Shown: piece by piece, positions 16,893 through 23,058 of the stretch | Numbering within the stretch: the first letter of the stretch is position 1 | Layout: each line of letters begins with the position of its first letter | NCBI GenBank assembly: GCA_019694655.1 | Contig: JAIBBN010000023.1 | Location: 1 to 39,311, forward strand | Origin: Leptospirales bacterium | Lineage (GTDB): Bacteria > Spirochaetota > Leptospiria > Leptospirales > Leptonemataceae | Length of the DNA: 39,311 bases | Direction: 5' to 3' | Notes under the pieces: model-generated | Databases searched by the model: none | Told to the model about the DNA's origin: nothing | Seen by the model: only the letters and a program-made list of their open reading frames with translations | Translations under genes and position numbers: made by a program

Positions 16893-17234
16893 TCAAGGAG
16901 TGCGCCCGCCGGCGCGCAAAATCAATATCCCGGCAAACACTGTTACGACGCCAATGAGATCCGTTGCTCGTATTTTTGCGCCGTCAACCATCCAGAACCA
17001 GATGAGCGACAGGACAACATAAACTCCGCCGTAGGCCGCATACACCCGGCCGGCGGGGGCCGGATGCAAGCTGAGCGACCAGGCGAATACAAACAGAGCG
17101 AGCGCAGCGCACGGGAGCATCCATGGCGACGCTGCCTTCCGCAGCCAGAGGTAAAGAAAATAGCAGCCCAGGATTTCAGCTGCAGCCGAAAACAGGAAGA
17201 GCAGCAGCGTTTTACCGAATTCGCCGGCATTCAT
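16893..17234 (-). CDS. YnfA/UPF0060-family small membrane protein
   Basis: The ~113-aa protein has four membrane helices and matches the YnfA (UPF0060) family, distant relatives of small multidrug-resistance transporters. Family signatures are AEILGCYFLYLWLR, SPWMLPCAALALFVFAW, LHPAPAGRVYAAYGGVY and LIWFWMVDG, ending ILILRAGGRTP. ATG 17234 places the start eight residues before the first helix, as usual for the family; ATG 17276 would overlap the preceding gene by 20 bp. It is the second gene of the MerR-controlled minus-strand operon. Some family members are linked to export of cationic compounds. A metal or toxic-cation efflux role here is inference. Confidence 0.85.
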   Translation of the reverse strand: MNAGEFGKTLLLFLFSAAAEILGCYFLYLWLRKAASPWMLPCAALALFVFAWSLSLHPAPAGRVYAAYGGVYVVLSLIWFWMVDGAKIRATDLIGVVTVFAGILILRAGGRTP

Positions 17235-17256
17235 GGCGGAAATTTGCGTCGTGGAT

Positions 17257-17835
17257 TCAGCAGGCGCAGCTTTCATCCTTGCTATCGCCGCGATTTGCAG
17301 ACCGACTCTTCCACCAGCTTCGACCAAAATACAATGCGATCACGCCTGCAGCGACTGCCATGTATGTTCCCTCGCCTGCGTTCCAGGCTGCCGGAAGCAG
17401 ACCCCGTGCGACCAGTATGCCGCCCACAAGTGGAAACAGGCAGGCGAGGCACATTGCCCCCGCAGCGACCAGCATTTGCTTCCAACCGGGGCCGGTCGAA
17501 GGCTGCGGAGTCTGAGCGCTGGTGTTTGCCATGAACGCGCTGATCCACGCGGCTCTGCCCTCGGGAGTTGCGCGCAAAATCATGACGCTTCGCTGCGCTT
17601 CCTCTCGAACAAATATCTCTTCGATCCAGCTACAGCAACGCTGCTCCTGTCGTGCGAACTCACGCAGCGCTGAGATGTCCATCCCAGCTGGAAAGTAGAA
17701 TTCTGTTCCCCCATCGACCTCCTGCAGGCCAATCAGTGAGCCGCGCAGGTGAGCGGCTTTGGCGAGGTGCGCTTTCCGCTCCTGCTCCGTGAGTGCAGTT
17801 AGATCGCAGGCCAGTTCTGAACTTTTTGTGGACAT
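17257..17835 (-). CDS. Cys-rich membrane protein of a MerR-regulated metal operon
   Basis: The 192-aa protein starts at ATG 17835 behind an excellent ribosome site (GAGGAGGT, 5-nt spacing). Residues 1-105 form a small soluble domain of a kind I associate with MerR-linked operons (ACDLTALTEQERKAHL, then RQEQRCCSWIEEIF with Cys67-Cys68). Two membrane helices follow: ~111-135 containing CLAC (Cys119, Cys122) and ~146-163. The C-terminus ends ESCAC. The CC pair, the CxxC inside a helix and the terminal CxC resemble the cysteine relay of MerT/MerC-type mercury importers, but the overall family is not one I can name. It is the first gene after the MerR-type operator and so the most likely direct target. 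Confidence 0.72.
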   Translation of the reverse strand: MSTKSSELACDLTALTEQERKAHLAKAAHLRGSLIGLQEVDGGTEFYFPAGMDISALREFARQEQRCCSWIEEIFVREEAQRSVMILRATPEGRAAWISAFMANTSAQTPQPSTGPGWKQMLVAAGAMCLACLFPLVGGILVARGLLPAAWNAGEGTYMAVAAGVIALYFGRSWWKSRSANRGDSKDESCAC

Positions 17836-17865
17836 ATGCCACCTCCTCAATTAGGTTTCACCTCA

Positions 17866-17896
17866 GGATAAGGCCTGGAGCTAACTCCAGGGTCAA
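17866..17896 (-). promoter_or_regulatory. MerR-type promoter/operator with 19-bp spacer
   Basis: Read on the minus strand, TTGACC (17891-17896) and TTATCC (17866-17871) are separated by 19 bp. The spacer contains a perfect inverted repeat, CTGGAG-TTAG-CTCCAG (17875-17890). An overlong 19-20 bp spacer holding a dyad is the hallmark of promoters that MerR-family activators untwist on binding metal. The site sits between the divergent merR-type gene and the Cys-rich membrane protein gene. Confidence 0.82.
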
Positions 17897-17913
17897 GACC
17901 CAGGAGCAAAAAA

Positions 17914-18318
17914 ATGCGCAGTTCACCGGCCGAAAAAAGCCCCATGACCATTGGCTCATTTGCTCGCCGGGCCGGGGTAAGCGCAGACACGGCTCGATTC
18001 TACGAGCGGATTGGTCTGCTCAAGCCTGTGCGGCAGGAAAACAACTACCGCCTATATGGCGCCGACGAGCTGGCAAGGATCGAATTCATTACCAGGGCGC
18101 GCGCTTCCGGATTCACGCTTTCAGAAGTGCGCGCCTTCTTGGCGATGGTTGCCAGGGGAAAGAAAAGCTGCATCGACTACTCGGCCGTAGTTCAAAAGAA
18201 GTTGAGGGATCTAGACGAACAGATTCGCAGTCTTCAGACCGCACGCCGCGAACTCCGCAATGCGCTGCGCTCCTGCGGCGGGGGAGACCAGGAGTGTCCG
18301 CATGCGCCGGCCAATTGA
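17914..18318 (+). CDS. MerR-family metal-responsive regulator
   Basis: The 134-aa regulator has the MerR winged-helix DNA-binding domain (TIGSFARRAGVSADTARFYERIGLL, then NNYRLYGADELARIEFI), the helix SGFTLSEVRAFL, and a dimerisation coiled coil (~90-115). Three cysteines occupy metal-site positions: Cys86 (KKSCIDY), Cys121 and Cys128 (CGGGDQEC). The 35- and 7-residue spacing is closest to what I recall for CadR-type Cd/Pb/Zn sensors, while Tn501 MerR has a 9-residue second gap, so the exact metal is uncertain. ATG 17914 follows AGGAG at 17902-17906. It is divergent from the operon it probably controls through the operator at 17866-17896. Confidence 0.9.
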   Translation: MRSSPAEKSPMTIGSFARRAGVSADTARFYERIGLLKPVRQENNYRLYGADELARIEFITRARASGFTLSEVRAFLAMVARGKKSCIDYSAVVQKKLRDLDEQIRSLQTARRELRNALRSCGGGDQECPHAPAN

Positions 18319-18613
18319 CTCCTGCTCAAGCCGCCCGTGCTTACGGCAAGTTCATCCGCTCAGACAAAGACGGAAGTGCGCATGAACCAACACATGCGCA
18401 CACGCTTTCGGAGACTCAAGGCTCGCTGCGCGAGCGCGCGGAAACTCCCGTCGCTTTGCTCCGGGAGTTGGGAGGGATTACTCCGGCAGCTGCGCGCACG
18501 ACGAGATCGAAGCCTGCGAGGGTTCTCACCCTCCCTCCTGGCGTGCGCATCGCGGGGCGCCGTGCATCAGGAGCCGAGTATGCTGCGCACATGCGCACAG
18601 GCTCACACGCTTT
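18319..18613. repeat. Hairpin- and repeat-rich patch next to tRNA-Ser
   Basis: I see no gene in this ~295-bp stretch. It holds hairpins: GCTCGC-TGC-GCGAGC (18420-18434), ACTCCCG...CGGGAGT (~18445-18470) and GAGGGT-TCTC-ACCCTC (18518-18533). A direct repeat lies at each end: CACATGCGCA plus CACGCTTTCGGAGA at 18391-18414, and again at ~18588-18620 with a 6-nt insertion. The right copy runs into the 3' end of the tRNA. A GGGAGGGATT block (~18471) also echoes the tRNA T-arm region. It may be a remnant of tRNA-associated duplication. Confidence 0.45.
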
Positions 18614-18700
18614 CGGAGAGGGAGGGATTCGAACCCTCGGTGAGTTTGACCCCACACACGCTTTCCAAGCGTGCACCATCGACCACTCGGACACCTCTCC
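18614..18700 (-). tRNA. tRNA-Ser (GGA anticodon)
   Basis: An 87-nt class II tRNA. The acceptor stem is GGAGAGG (5', 18694-18700) with CCTCTCC (18615-18621). The anticodon loop reads CTTGGAAA, giving GGA, and the T-arm holds GGGTTCGAATCCC. A long variable arm is present. The 3' CCA is not encoded. Confidence 0.93.
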
Positions 18701-18807
18701 AGGCAACGCCGCAGGCATCCTGCAGCGGCGGTCAGCATTGCCCGGGAAAGCGCCCGGTCAAGCCAAAGGTCAGTGCTAGCGGCGGTCGACCGGCGCCCCG
18801 TCGCAAC

Positions 18808-18846
18808 TTGCATTTGGCTTGCCAAAGTAGCTATAGGTAGCTACTT
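18808..18846 (+). promoter_or_regulatory. Promoter and palindromic operator of toxin-antitoxin pair
   Basis: A 9-bp inverted repeat, AAGTAGCTA-TAGG-TAGCTACTT (18825-18846), ends 7 bp before the antitoxin ATG. A possible -35 TTGCAT (18808-18813) and -10 TATAGG (18832-18837) are 18 bp apart, the -10 lying inside the palindrome. This fits autorepression by the antitoxin or toxin-antitoxin complex. Confidence 0.65.
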
Positions 18847-18853
18847 CAAAGTC

Positions 18854-19141
18854 ATGCGCGCCGTGGGAATCAAGAAGCTCAAGGACCGGCTGAGCGAGTA
18901 TGTGCGTATTGCGGAAGCGGGAGAAACGGTGCTGGTGATCGACCGCGATCGAGTCGTTGCTGAGCTGCGGCCGCCGGCGGCCGGTCGCCCGAAAAGTGCG
19001 CCGGCGGCGGTCCTGGCTGACCTGGTGCAGGACGGTTTGCTGCAATTGCCTACGCTCAAACTGGCTTCAGTTCCGGAAGTCCCTGCCATGGCGCCGCTTC
19101 CGTTGATCCTGGAAGAACTGGGCCGGGATCGCGACGACTGA
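18854..19141 (+). CDS. Type II antitoxin, Phd/YefM-like
   Basis: The 95-aa protein carries the Phd/YefM antitoxin N-terminus: VGIKKLKDRLSEYVRIAEAGETVLVIDRDRVVAELRP, which forms the DNA-binding dimer domain. The C-terminal part (from ~50) is loop-like and acidic near the end (EELGRDRDD), as expected for the toxin-binding tail. ATG 18854 was chosen because the conserved domain begins at once; the longer open frame runs back through the operator and the tRNA-Ser gene. Its TGA overlaps the ATG of the PIN toxin (TGATG), giving tight coupling. Confidence 0.88.
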   Translation: MRAVGIKKLKDRLSEYVRIAEAGETVLVIDRDRVVAELRPPAAGRPKSAPAAVLADLVQDGLLQLPTLKLASVPEVPAMAPLPLILEELGRDRDD

Positions 19142-19533
19142 TGGTCTACCTGGATACCTCCGTCGTTCTTGCCGCCTTGCTGGCGGAAGACCGCCGCCCG
19201 CCAGTCGAACTCTGGAGCGAGGAACTCATTTCCAGCAGACTTCTGGAGTATGAACTCTGGAATCGACTGCATGCTCGAAAACTGGAGCGGAGTCATGGCG
19301 ATGCCGCACTGGCGATCCTGTCTTCGGTGGCCCTGCTTGAACTCTCGCCGACCGTGCTTTCCCGCGCCATCAATCCCTTTCCATTTGCGGTGCGGACGCT
19401 TGATGCGCTGCACCTCGCTTCCATGCTTTTCTTGATGGCTCACAATCAAGAAGTGCAGCTGGCCTGCTATGATGAGCGGCTGAGCAGATGCGCTCAGGCA
19501 ATGGGTATTGCCGACTATTTTCCGGGGACGTAG
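19141..19533 (+). CDS. vapC: PIN-domain toxin, VapC family
   Basis: The 130-aa protein is a PIN-domain ribonuclease toxin. The acidic active-site residues are visible: Asp5 (VYLDTS), Glu36/Glu38 (LLEYEL), Asp88 (RTLDALHLAS) and Asp111 (CYDERL). Length and order match the VapC family, and no residue appears missing, so it should be active. It is translationally coupled to the upstream Phd-type antitoxin. VapC toxins usually cut tRNA or rRNA. The tRNA-Ser gene nearby is not evidence of the target. Confidence 0.9.
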   Translation: MVYLDTSVVLAALLAEDRRPPVELWSEELISSRLLEYELWNRLHARKLERSHGDAALAILSSVALLELSPTVLSRAINPFPFAVRTLDALHLASMLFLMAHNQEVQLACYDERLSRCAQAMGIADYFPGT

Positions 19534-19546
19534 CGCCGCTATTCGC

Positions 19547-20032
19547 TCAGCGTCGTTCTTGAAAGAAATCGCGCAATTGACGACGGGCGCGCGCAGCATA
19601 GTCATCCAGTTGCGCTACGTCTGGAAAGTGGTTCAGTCGCGTCGGACCCTCGCGATGCAGATCCAGCAAACGACGCAGTCCCGGCCCCTTTTCCGCCGGC
19701 GCCAGGAAGTACACGGCGCGCAGTCTGGCATGGACAATGGCGCCGGAACACATCAGGCAGGGTTCCAGGCTGGCGACCAGGCTCACTTCGCCCAGTCGCT
19801 CGTTGCCGATTGCCTGGGCTGCGGCCTGAATGGCCAGCAGTTCGGCATGCGCAGTGGGATCGCGACGTTCGATAATCCGGTTCCGCTCGGCGGCGACGAT
19901 GCGCAGTTCTTCAGGCGAGGCGATCAGACTGACGGCGCCGATGGGAGTCTCGCCAGCTTGCGCCGCCTCCGCGGCCAGCGCCAGACATTGCTCCGCTGCC
20001 GTTTGAAGCAGCGCCGCCAGCGCTTCGCTCAG
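19547..20032 (-). CDS. tadA: tRNA-specific adenosine deaminase TadA
   Basis: TadA converts the wobble adenosine of tRNA-Arg(ACG) to inosine. The zinc and proton-shuttle motif TAHAEL (His62, Glu64) and PCLMCSGA (Cys92, Cys95) are present, with the substrate-side IVAAERNRI. The frame has no ATG, GTG or TTG between the acyl-CoA dehydrogenase stop and the conserved core; the nearest usual start, at 20173, lies 142 nt inside the upstream gene in another frame. A CTG at 20032 overlaps the upstream stop (CTGA) and gives a normal 161-aa protein, so I take it as the start. The C-terminal QLRDFFQERR tail is typical. Confidence 0.85.
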   Translation of the reverse strand: MSEALAALLQTAAEQCLALAAEAAQAGETPIGAVSLIASPEELRIVAAERNRIIERRDPTAHAELLAIQAAAQAIGNERLGEVSLVASLEPCLMCSGAIVHARLRAVYFLAPAEKGPGLRRLLDLHREGPTRLNHFPDVAQLDDYAARARRQLRDFFQERR

Positions 20033-21183
20033 AGTCCCAGACCGCCGCCGGCGATGATCTCGCGCATGATCTCCGAGGTTCCGGCATAGATCGTCTGTAC
20101 GCGGGCGTCGATGTAGGCGCGCGCAATCGGATACTCCATCATAAAGCCGTAGCCGCCAAAGAACTGCAGACACTCATCCACATGACGCTTCAGCATCTCT
20201 GAACAGAGCAGCTTGGCCTGCGATGCCACCACAGCATTGCTCTGACCGTTGACGTGCGCCATCAGGACTTGATCCAGAAAAGAGCGACCAGCCGCTTGCT
20301 CGGTGGCGATGTCGGCAAGTTTGAAACGAATGTGCTGGAACTTGCCAATGCTCTTGCCAAAGGCCTGGCGTTGTTTCACGTACTTGAGCGTCTCATCAAG
20401 CACCGCCTCCGCACCGCGCATGTTGGACAGCGCCAGCACCAGGCGTTCCTGAGCCAGCTCCGACATCAGGTAGCGAAAGCCATATCCGGCCTTGCCCAGC
20501 AGGTTCTCTTTGGGAACGACCACGTCATTGAAGTAGAGCTCCGACGTATCCTGAGCATGCAGGCCAATTTTGTCCAGCTTGCGGCCGCGCTCAAAGCCCT
20601 TCATGTCGCGTTCTACCATAAGCAATGATATGCCGTGGATGCCCTTGTCCGGGTTGGTCTTGGCGACGGTGATCACCAGGTCCGAGAGGTAGCCGTTGGA
20701 AATAAAGGTCTTCTGTCCGTTGAGAACGTAGTGATCGCCCTTATCGATGGCGGTAGTTTGCACAGCAGCCAGGTCTGAGCCGGTGTTGGGTTCAGTCATG
20801 GCAATGGCCAGAATCTTGCTGCCATCGATGATCCCCGGCAGCCAGCGCTGCTTTTGCTCATCATTGGCATAGTGCAGAACATAAGGGGCGATGACGTCGC
20901 CATGCAGGCTGTGAAAGAATCCGCTGTTGCCGACGCGCGCGCCTTCCTCAATTACGATGGCGTTGTAGTAGAAGTCGACGCCGGCGCCGCCGTACTTCTC
21001 CGGAAAGCTGGGGCAAAGCAGACCAAGTTTGCCGGCCTTGCTCCAGATTTCGCGCGGTACGATTCGATCCTGCTCCCATTGGGCGTGGTGCGGGGCGACT
21101 TCGCGGTCAAAGAAGTCGGCCGCCATATCGCGATAGCTGTTGTGTTCTTCAGTAAAGGGGATAGCGCGCGCCAGGGCTTTCAT
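20029..21183 (-). CDS. Acyl-CoA dehydrogenase, long-chain/isovaleryl-like
   Basis: The 384-aa flavoprotein catalyses alpha-beta dehydrogenation of an acyl-CoA, passing electrons to ETF. Motifs are LCPSFPEKYGGAG, AIAMTEPNTGSDLAA, GQKTFISNGYLSDL, and KQRQAFGKSIGKFQHI, FGGYGFMMEYPIARAYIDAR and IYAGTSEIMREII. The catalytic Glu is not in the YxGTS loop (Ala stands there) but most likely Glu246 in LAQERLVLA, as in long-chain and isovaleryl-CoA dehydrogenases. ATG 21183 has GAGG about 8 nt upstream. It precedes tadA with overlapping codons. A perfect 14-bp palindrome 32 bp upstream may be its operator. Exact chain-length preference cannot be read from sequence. Confidence 0.92.
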   Translation of the reverse strand: MKALARAIPFTEEHNSYRDMAADFFDREVAPHHAQWEQDRIVPREIWSKAGKLGLLCPSFPEKYGGAGVDFYYNAIVIEEGARVGNSGFFHSLHGDVIAPYVLHYANDEQKQRWLPGIIDGSKILAIAMTEPNTGSDLAAVQTTAIDKGDHYVLNGQKTFISNGYLSDLVITVAKTNPDKGIHGISLLMVERDMKGFERGRKLDKIGLHAQDTSELYFNDVVVPKENLLGKAGYGFRYLMSELAQERLVLALSNMRGAEAVLDETLKYVKQRQAFGKSIGKFQHIRFKLADIATEQAAGRSFLDQVLMAHVNGQSNAVVASQAKLLCSEMLKRHVDECLQFFGGYGFMMEYPIARAYIDARVQTIYAGTSEIMREIIAGGGLGL

Positions 21184-21214
21184 CTACGGACCTCGTGGGG
21201 CGTCGGCACAATTG

Positions 21215-21228
21215 CGTGTATATACACG
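21215..21228. promoter_or_regulatory. 14-bp perfect palindrome, possible operator
   Basis: CGTGTATATACACG is fully self-complementary and lies 32 bp upstream of the acyl-CoA dehydrogenase start. It would suit a dimeric repressor such as a TetR-type fatty-acid regulator, but no such gene is in the window. Confidence 0.45.
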
Positions 21229-21367
21229 AAATGATCCGGAAAAAAGCCAGAGCATTTTGCACCCTGGCTTCGCTTGCCGGACAACGCCGACCTGCCATTG
21301 ATTCTGGAGTCAATTTCGCCTTCTGGCGCCGCCCGGGCAAGTCGTTTTCTGCCTGGGGGCCCGTCCC

Positions 21368-22939
21368 TTAAGACTCAAGGACGGAGGCTGTGACAAAGCG
21401 ACGGAAGATTTCCAGTTTGCGCAGGCCAAAGACCCGCGTGCGATTTTCGCGCAGCCATTTTTCGACGCCCAGATAGCTGGACCCCGGCTGTTCCTTTTTG
21501 CGCAAGGCTACCCCTTCTTCATGCAGCGCACGATACTCGCGTCTAACCATCTCCAATTGCCGTGAATAACTCAGGTAGGAGTCCACTTCCTCGCCCGACA
21601 GTTTGCGAAAGCGATCATTCCACCAATCAATCAGTATTTTCTGGAGCAGCTCTTGCGGGTATTCGCGAATCGAGTTGTTGTTGTCGTCCAGATAAAAGAT
21701 TTCGCCCAGACCGCTTTGTTTCAATTCGGCAACAAGGATGCGATCCAGCACGCGCGGGCCGCAATGATAGAGAAACACATCCGGCCGGTCCACCCCTGGG
21801 AAATCGTCCACCAGGCACATAATAGCGGCGTTGTTGATGATATCGACGATCATTTCGTGGTATTCGCCGAGCATCATTTCGCCGACTCCCTTGCGCACAA
21901 TGGCGGCTGCCGTGGGCAGCGGCATGTGCAGCAATTTGTCCGGGCTCATATTAACATGGTAAGCGCTGCGAAATTGCGTCACGCATTCATCGAAGTAACG
22001 AATAGGAATTTCGAGAATATAGTCCGGACTTCGGTTCCAGTCGCGGCTTCCCAGAAGCGGAGTGGCGATGATGCTTGCCCGATTGAGCTTATGCTCGCGA
22101 GTTTCCAGCACGATGAATTGAGCGATCGATGATTCGCTGGCATTGACGTTGCGCTGTTCCTCAACGGCGGCGGGCTGCTGTGCAACTTGCTCGGTCTCTC
22201 CCGGTGCGTCGCCCAGCAGGGCGGCGATGGTATAGCGCTTCTCTGGATTGAATTCGCAGGCGATCTTGGCGCTGCCGGTGATGCGATCGATTGATTCGCT
22301 GCTTACTTCCAGGTAGAGCTTGAGATCATCCAGAAAAGATTCTGTCTGACGCACCAGCTTGTGTACGCCGCGCACAAATTCGCGCTCCAGTTCGGCCGCC
22401 ATCGAACGCGTATCTTTCAATACCAGCAGCGTATCGAGGACCTTCTGGATTTCGCGCCACTCGCGCTTGGCCGTCTCGTTGAACGTACGAATCTTCTCGT
22501 AGTAGCGTCGAAGCTTTACGTATTCGATTTGATTGCGCTGGCCAAGATCGCGAAAGTAGCGGCGCTCCAGTCGTTCCGCTTCTCGCTCCAGGCTTTCGCT
22601 GGCAGCAGTCTCGACGTAGATGCGAAAGGATTTCTGCAAACGGTCAAGCGCCTGGTTGAGTCGGTCGGCGGTGGGCGCAATGCCTTCCTGGATCTCCGGC
22701 GGCAGGATGGGCGAGAAGAAGCGCTGTCGCAGCAGGTCGGCGACGCTCCAGTGCGGTCGCAGTGCAAGCTCCGCCGATTTTCGGAAATTGCTGTGGTCCT
22801 TGAGTTCGCGCGAAGTAAGTTCGCCGCCCTCCGCGCCGCGCGACTCCTCGGTGCGCTCCAGCAGCGCCTGGCGCCGTTGCTGGCGAGCCTCGTCGGGATC
22901 GTCGCCAAAGGGGTGCAGGATGGCATCGCCGGCGCTCAT
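21368..22939 (-). CDS. Hypothetical 523-aa coiled-coil protein
   Basis: I do not recognise this family. The N-terminal half (to ~235) is charged and helical, with probable coiled coils (ESLEREAERLERRYFRDLGQ, AAELEREFVRGVHKLVRQT). A low-complexity linker near 250-270 (GETEQVAQQPAAVEEQRNV) leads to a more globular second half with hydrophobic strands (SIAQFIVLETREHKLNRASI, MIVDIINNAAIMCLVDD, VFLYHCGPRVLDRILVAEL). There is no signal peptide and no convincing membrane helix. ATG 22939 has no clear ribosome site. It follows ftsH on the same strand after ~120 bp with no obvious gene, so it may be co-transcribed with ftsH. No function is assigned. Confidence 0.75.
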   Translation of the reverse strand: MSAGDAILHPFGDDPDEARQQRRQALLERTEESRGAEGGELTSRELKDHSNFRKSAELALRPHWSVADLLRQRFFSPILPPEIQEGIAPTADRLNQALDRLQKSFRIYVETAASESLEREAERLERRYFRDLGQRNQIEYVKLRRYYEKIRTFNETAKREWREIQKVLDTLLVLKDTRSMAAELEREFVRGVHKLVRQTESFLDDLKLYLEVSSESIDRITGSAKIACEFNPEKRYTIAALLGDAPGETEQVAQQPAAVEEQRNVNASESSIAQFIVLETREHKLNRASIIATPLLGSRDWNRSPDYILEIPIRYFDECVTQFRSAYHVNMSPDKLLHMPLPTAAAIVRKGVGEMMLGEYHEMIVDIINNAAIMCLVDDFPGVDRPDVFLYHCGPRVLDRILVAELKQSGLGEIFYLDDNNNSIREYPQELLQKILIDWWNDRFRKLSGEEVDSYLSYSRQLEMVRREYRALHEEGVALRKKEQPGSSYLGVEKWLRENRTRVFGLRKLEIFRRFVTASVLES

Positions 22940-23058
22940 AGCATCGATCTAACAGGCTGCCTTTTCAGCTTCCTGACAATTATCGGCCGCCCGGCGCCCT
23001 GCCTTCATCCGCAGCCAGCGCGCCAACGCCGTCGCCGGTTCGGCTGCAGCGTGGAGAA

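Noticed and set aside
18319-18613. CRISPR array or second tRNA in the repeat-rich patch
   Set aside because: There are only two imperfect copies of the repeat with no regular spacing, and no complete cloverleaf can be formed.
19141-19533. tRNA-Ser as the target of the adjacent VapC toxin
   Set aside because: Closeness of the genes says nothing about target choice; some VapC enzymes cut initiator tRNA or rRNA and no target motif can be read from the protein.
18841-19605. Minus-strand open frame across the toxin-antitoxin pair
   Set aside because: The plus strand carries a clear Phd/VapC pair with active-site residues; the antisense peptide has no recognisable features.
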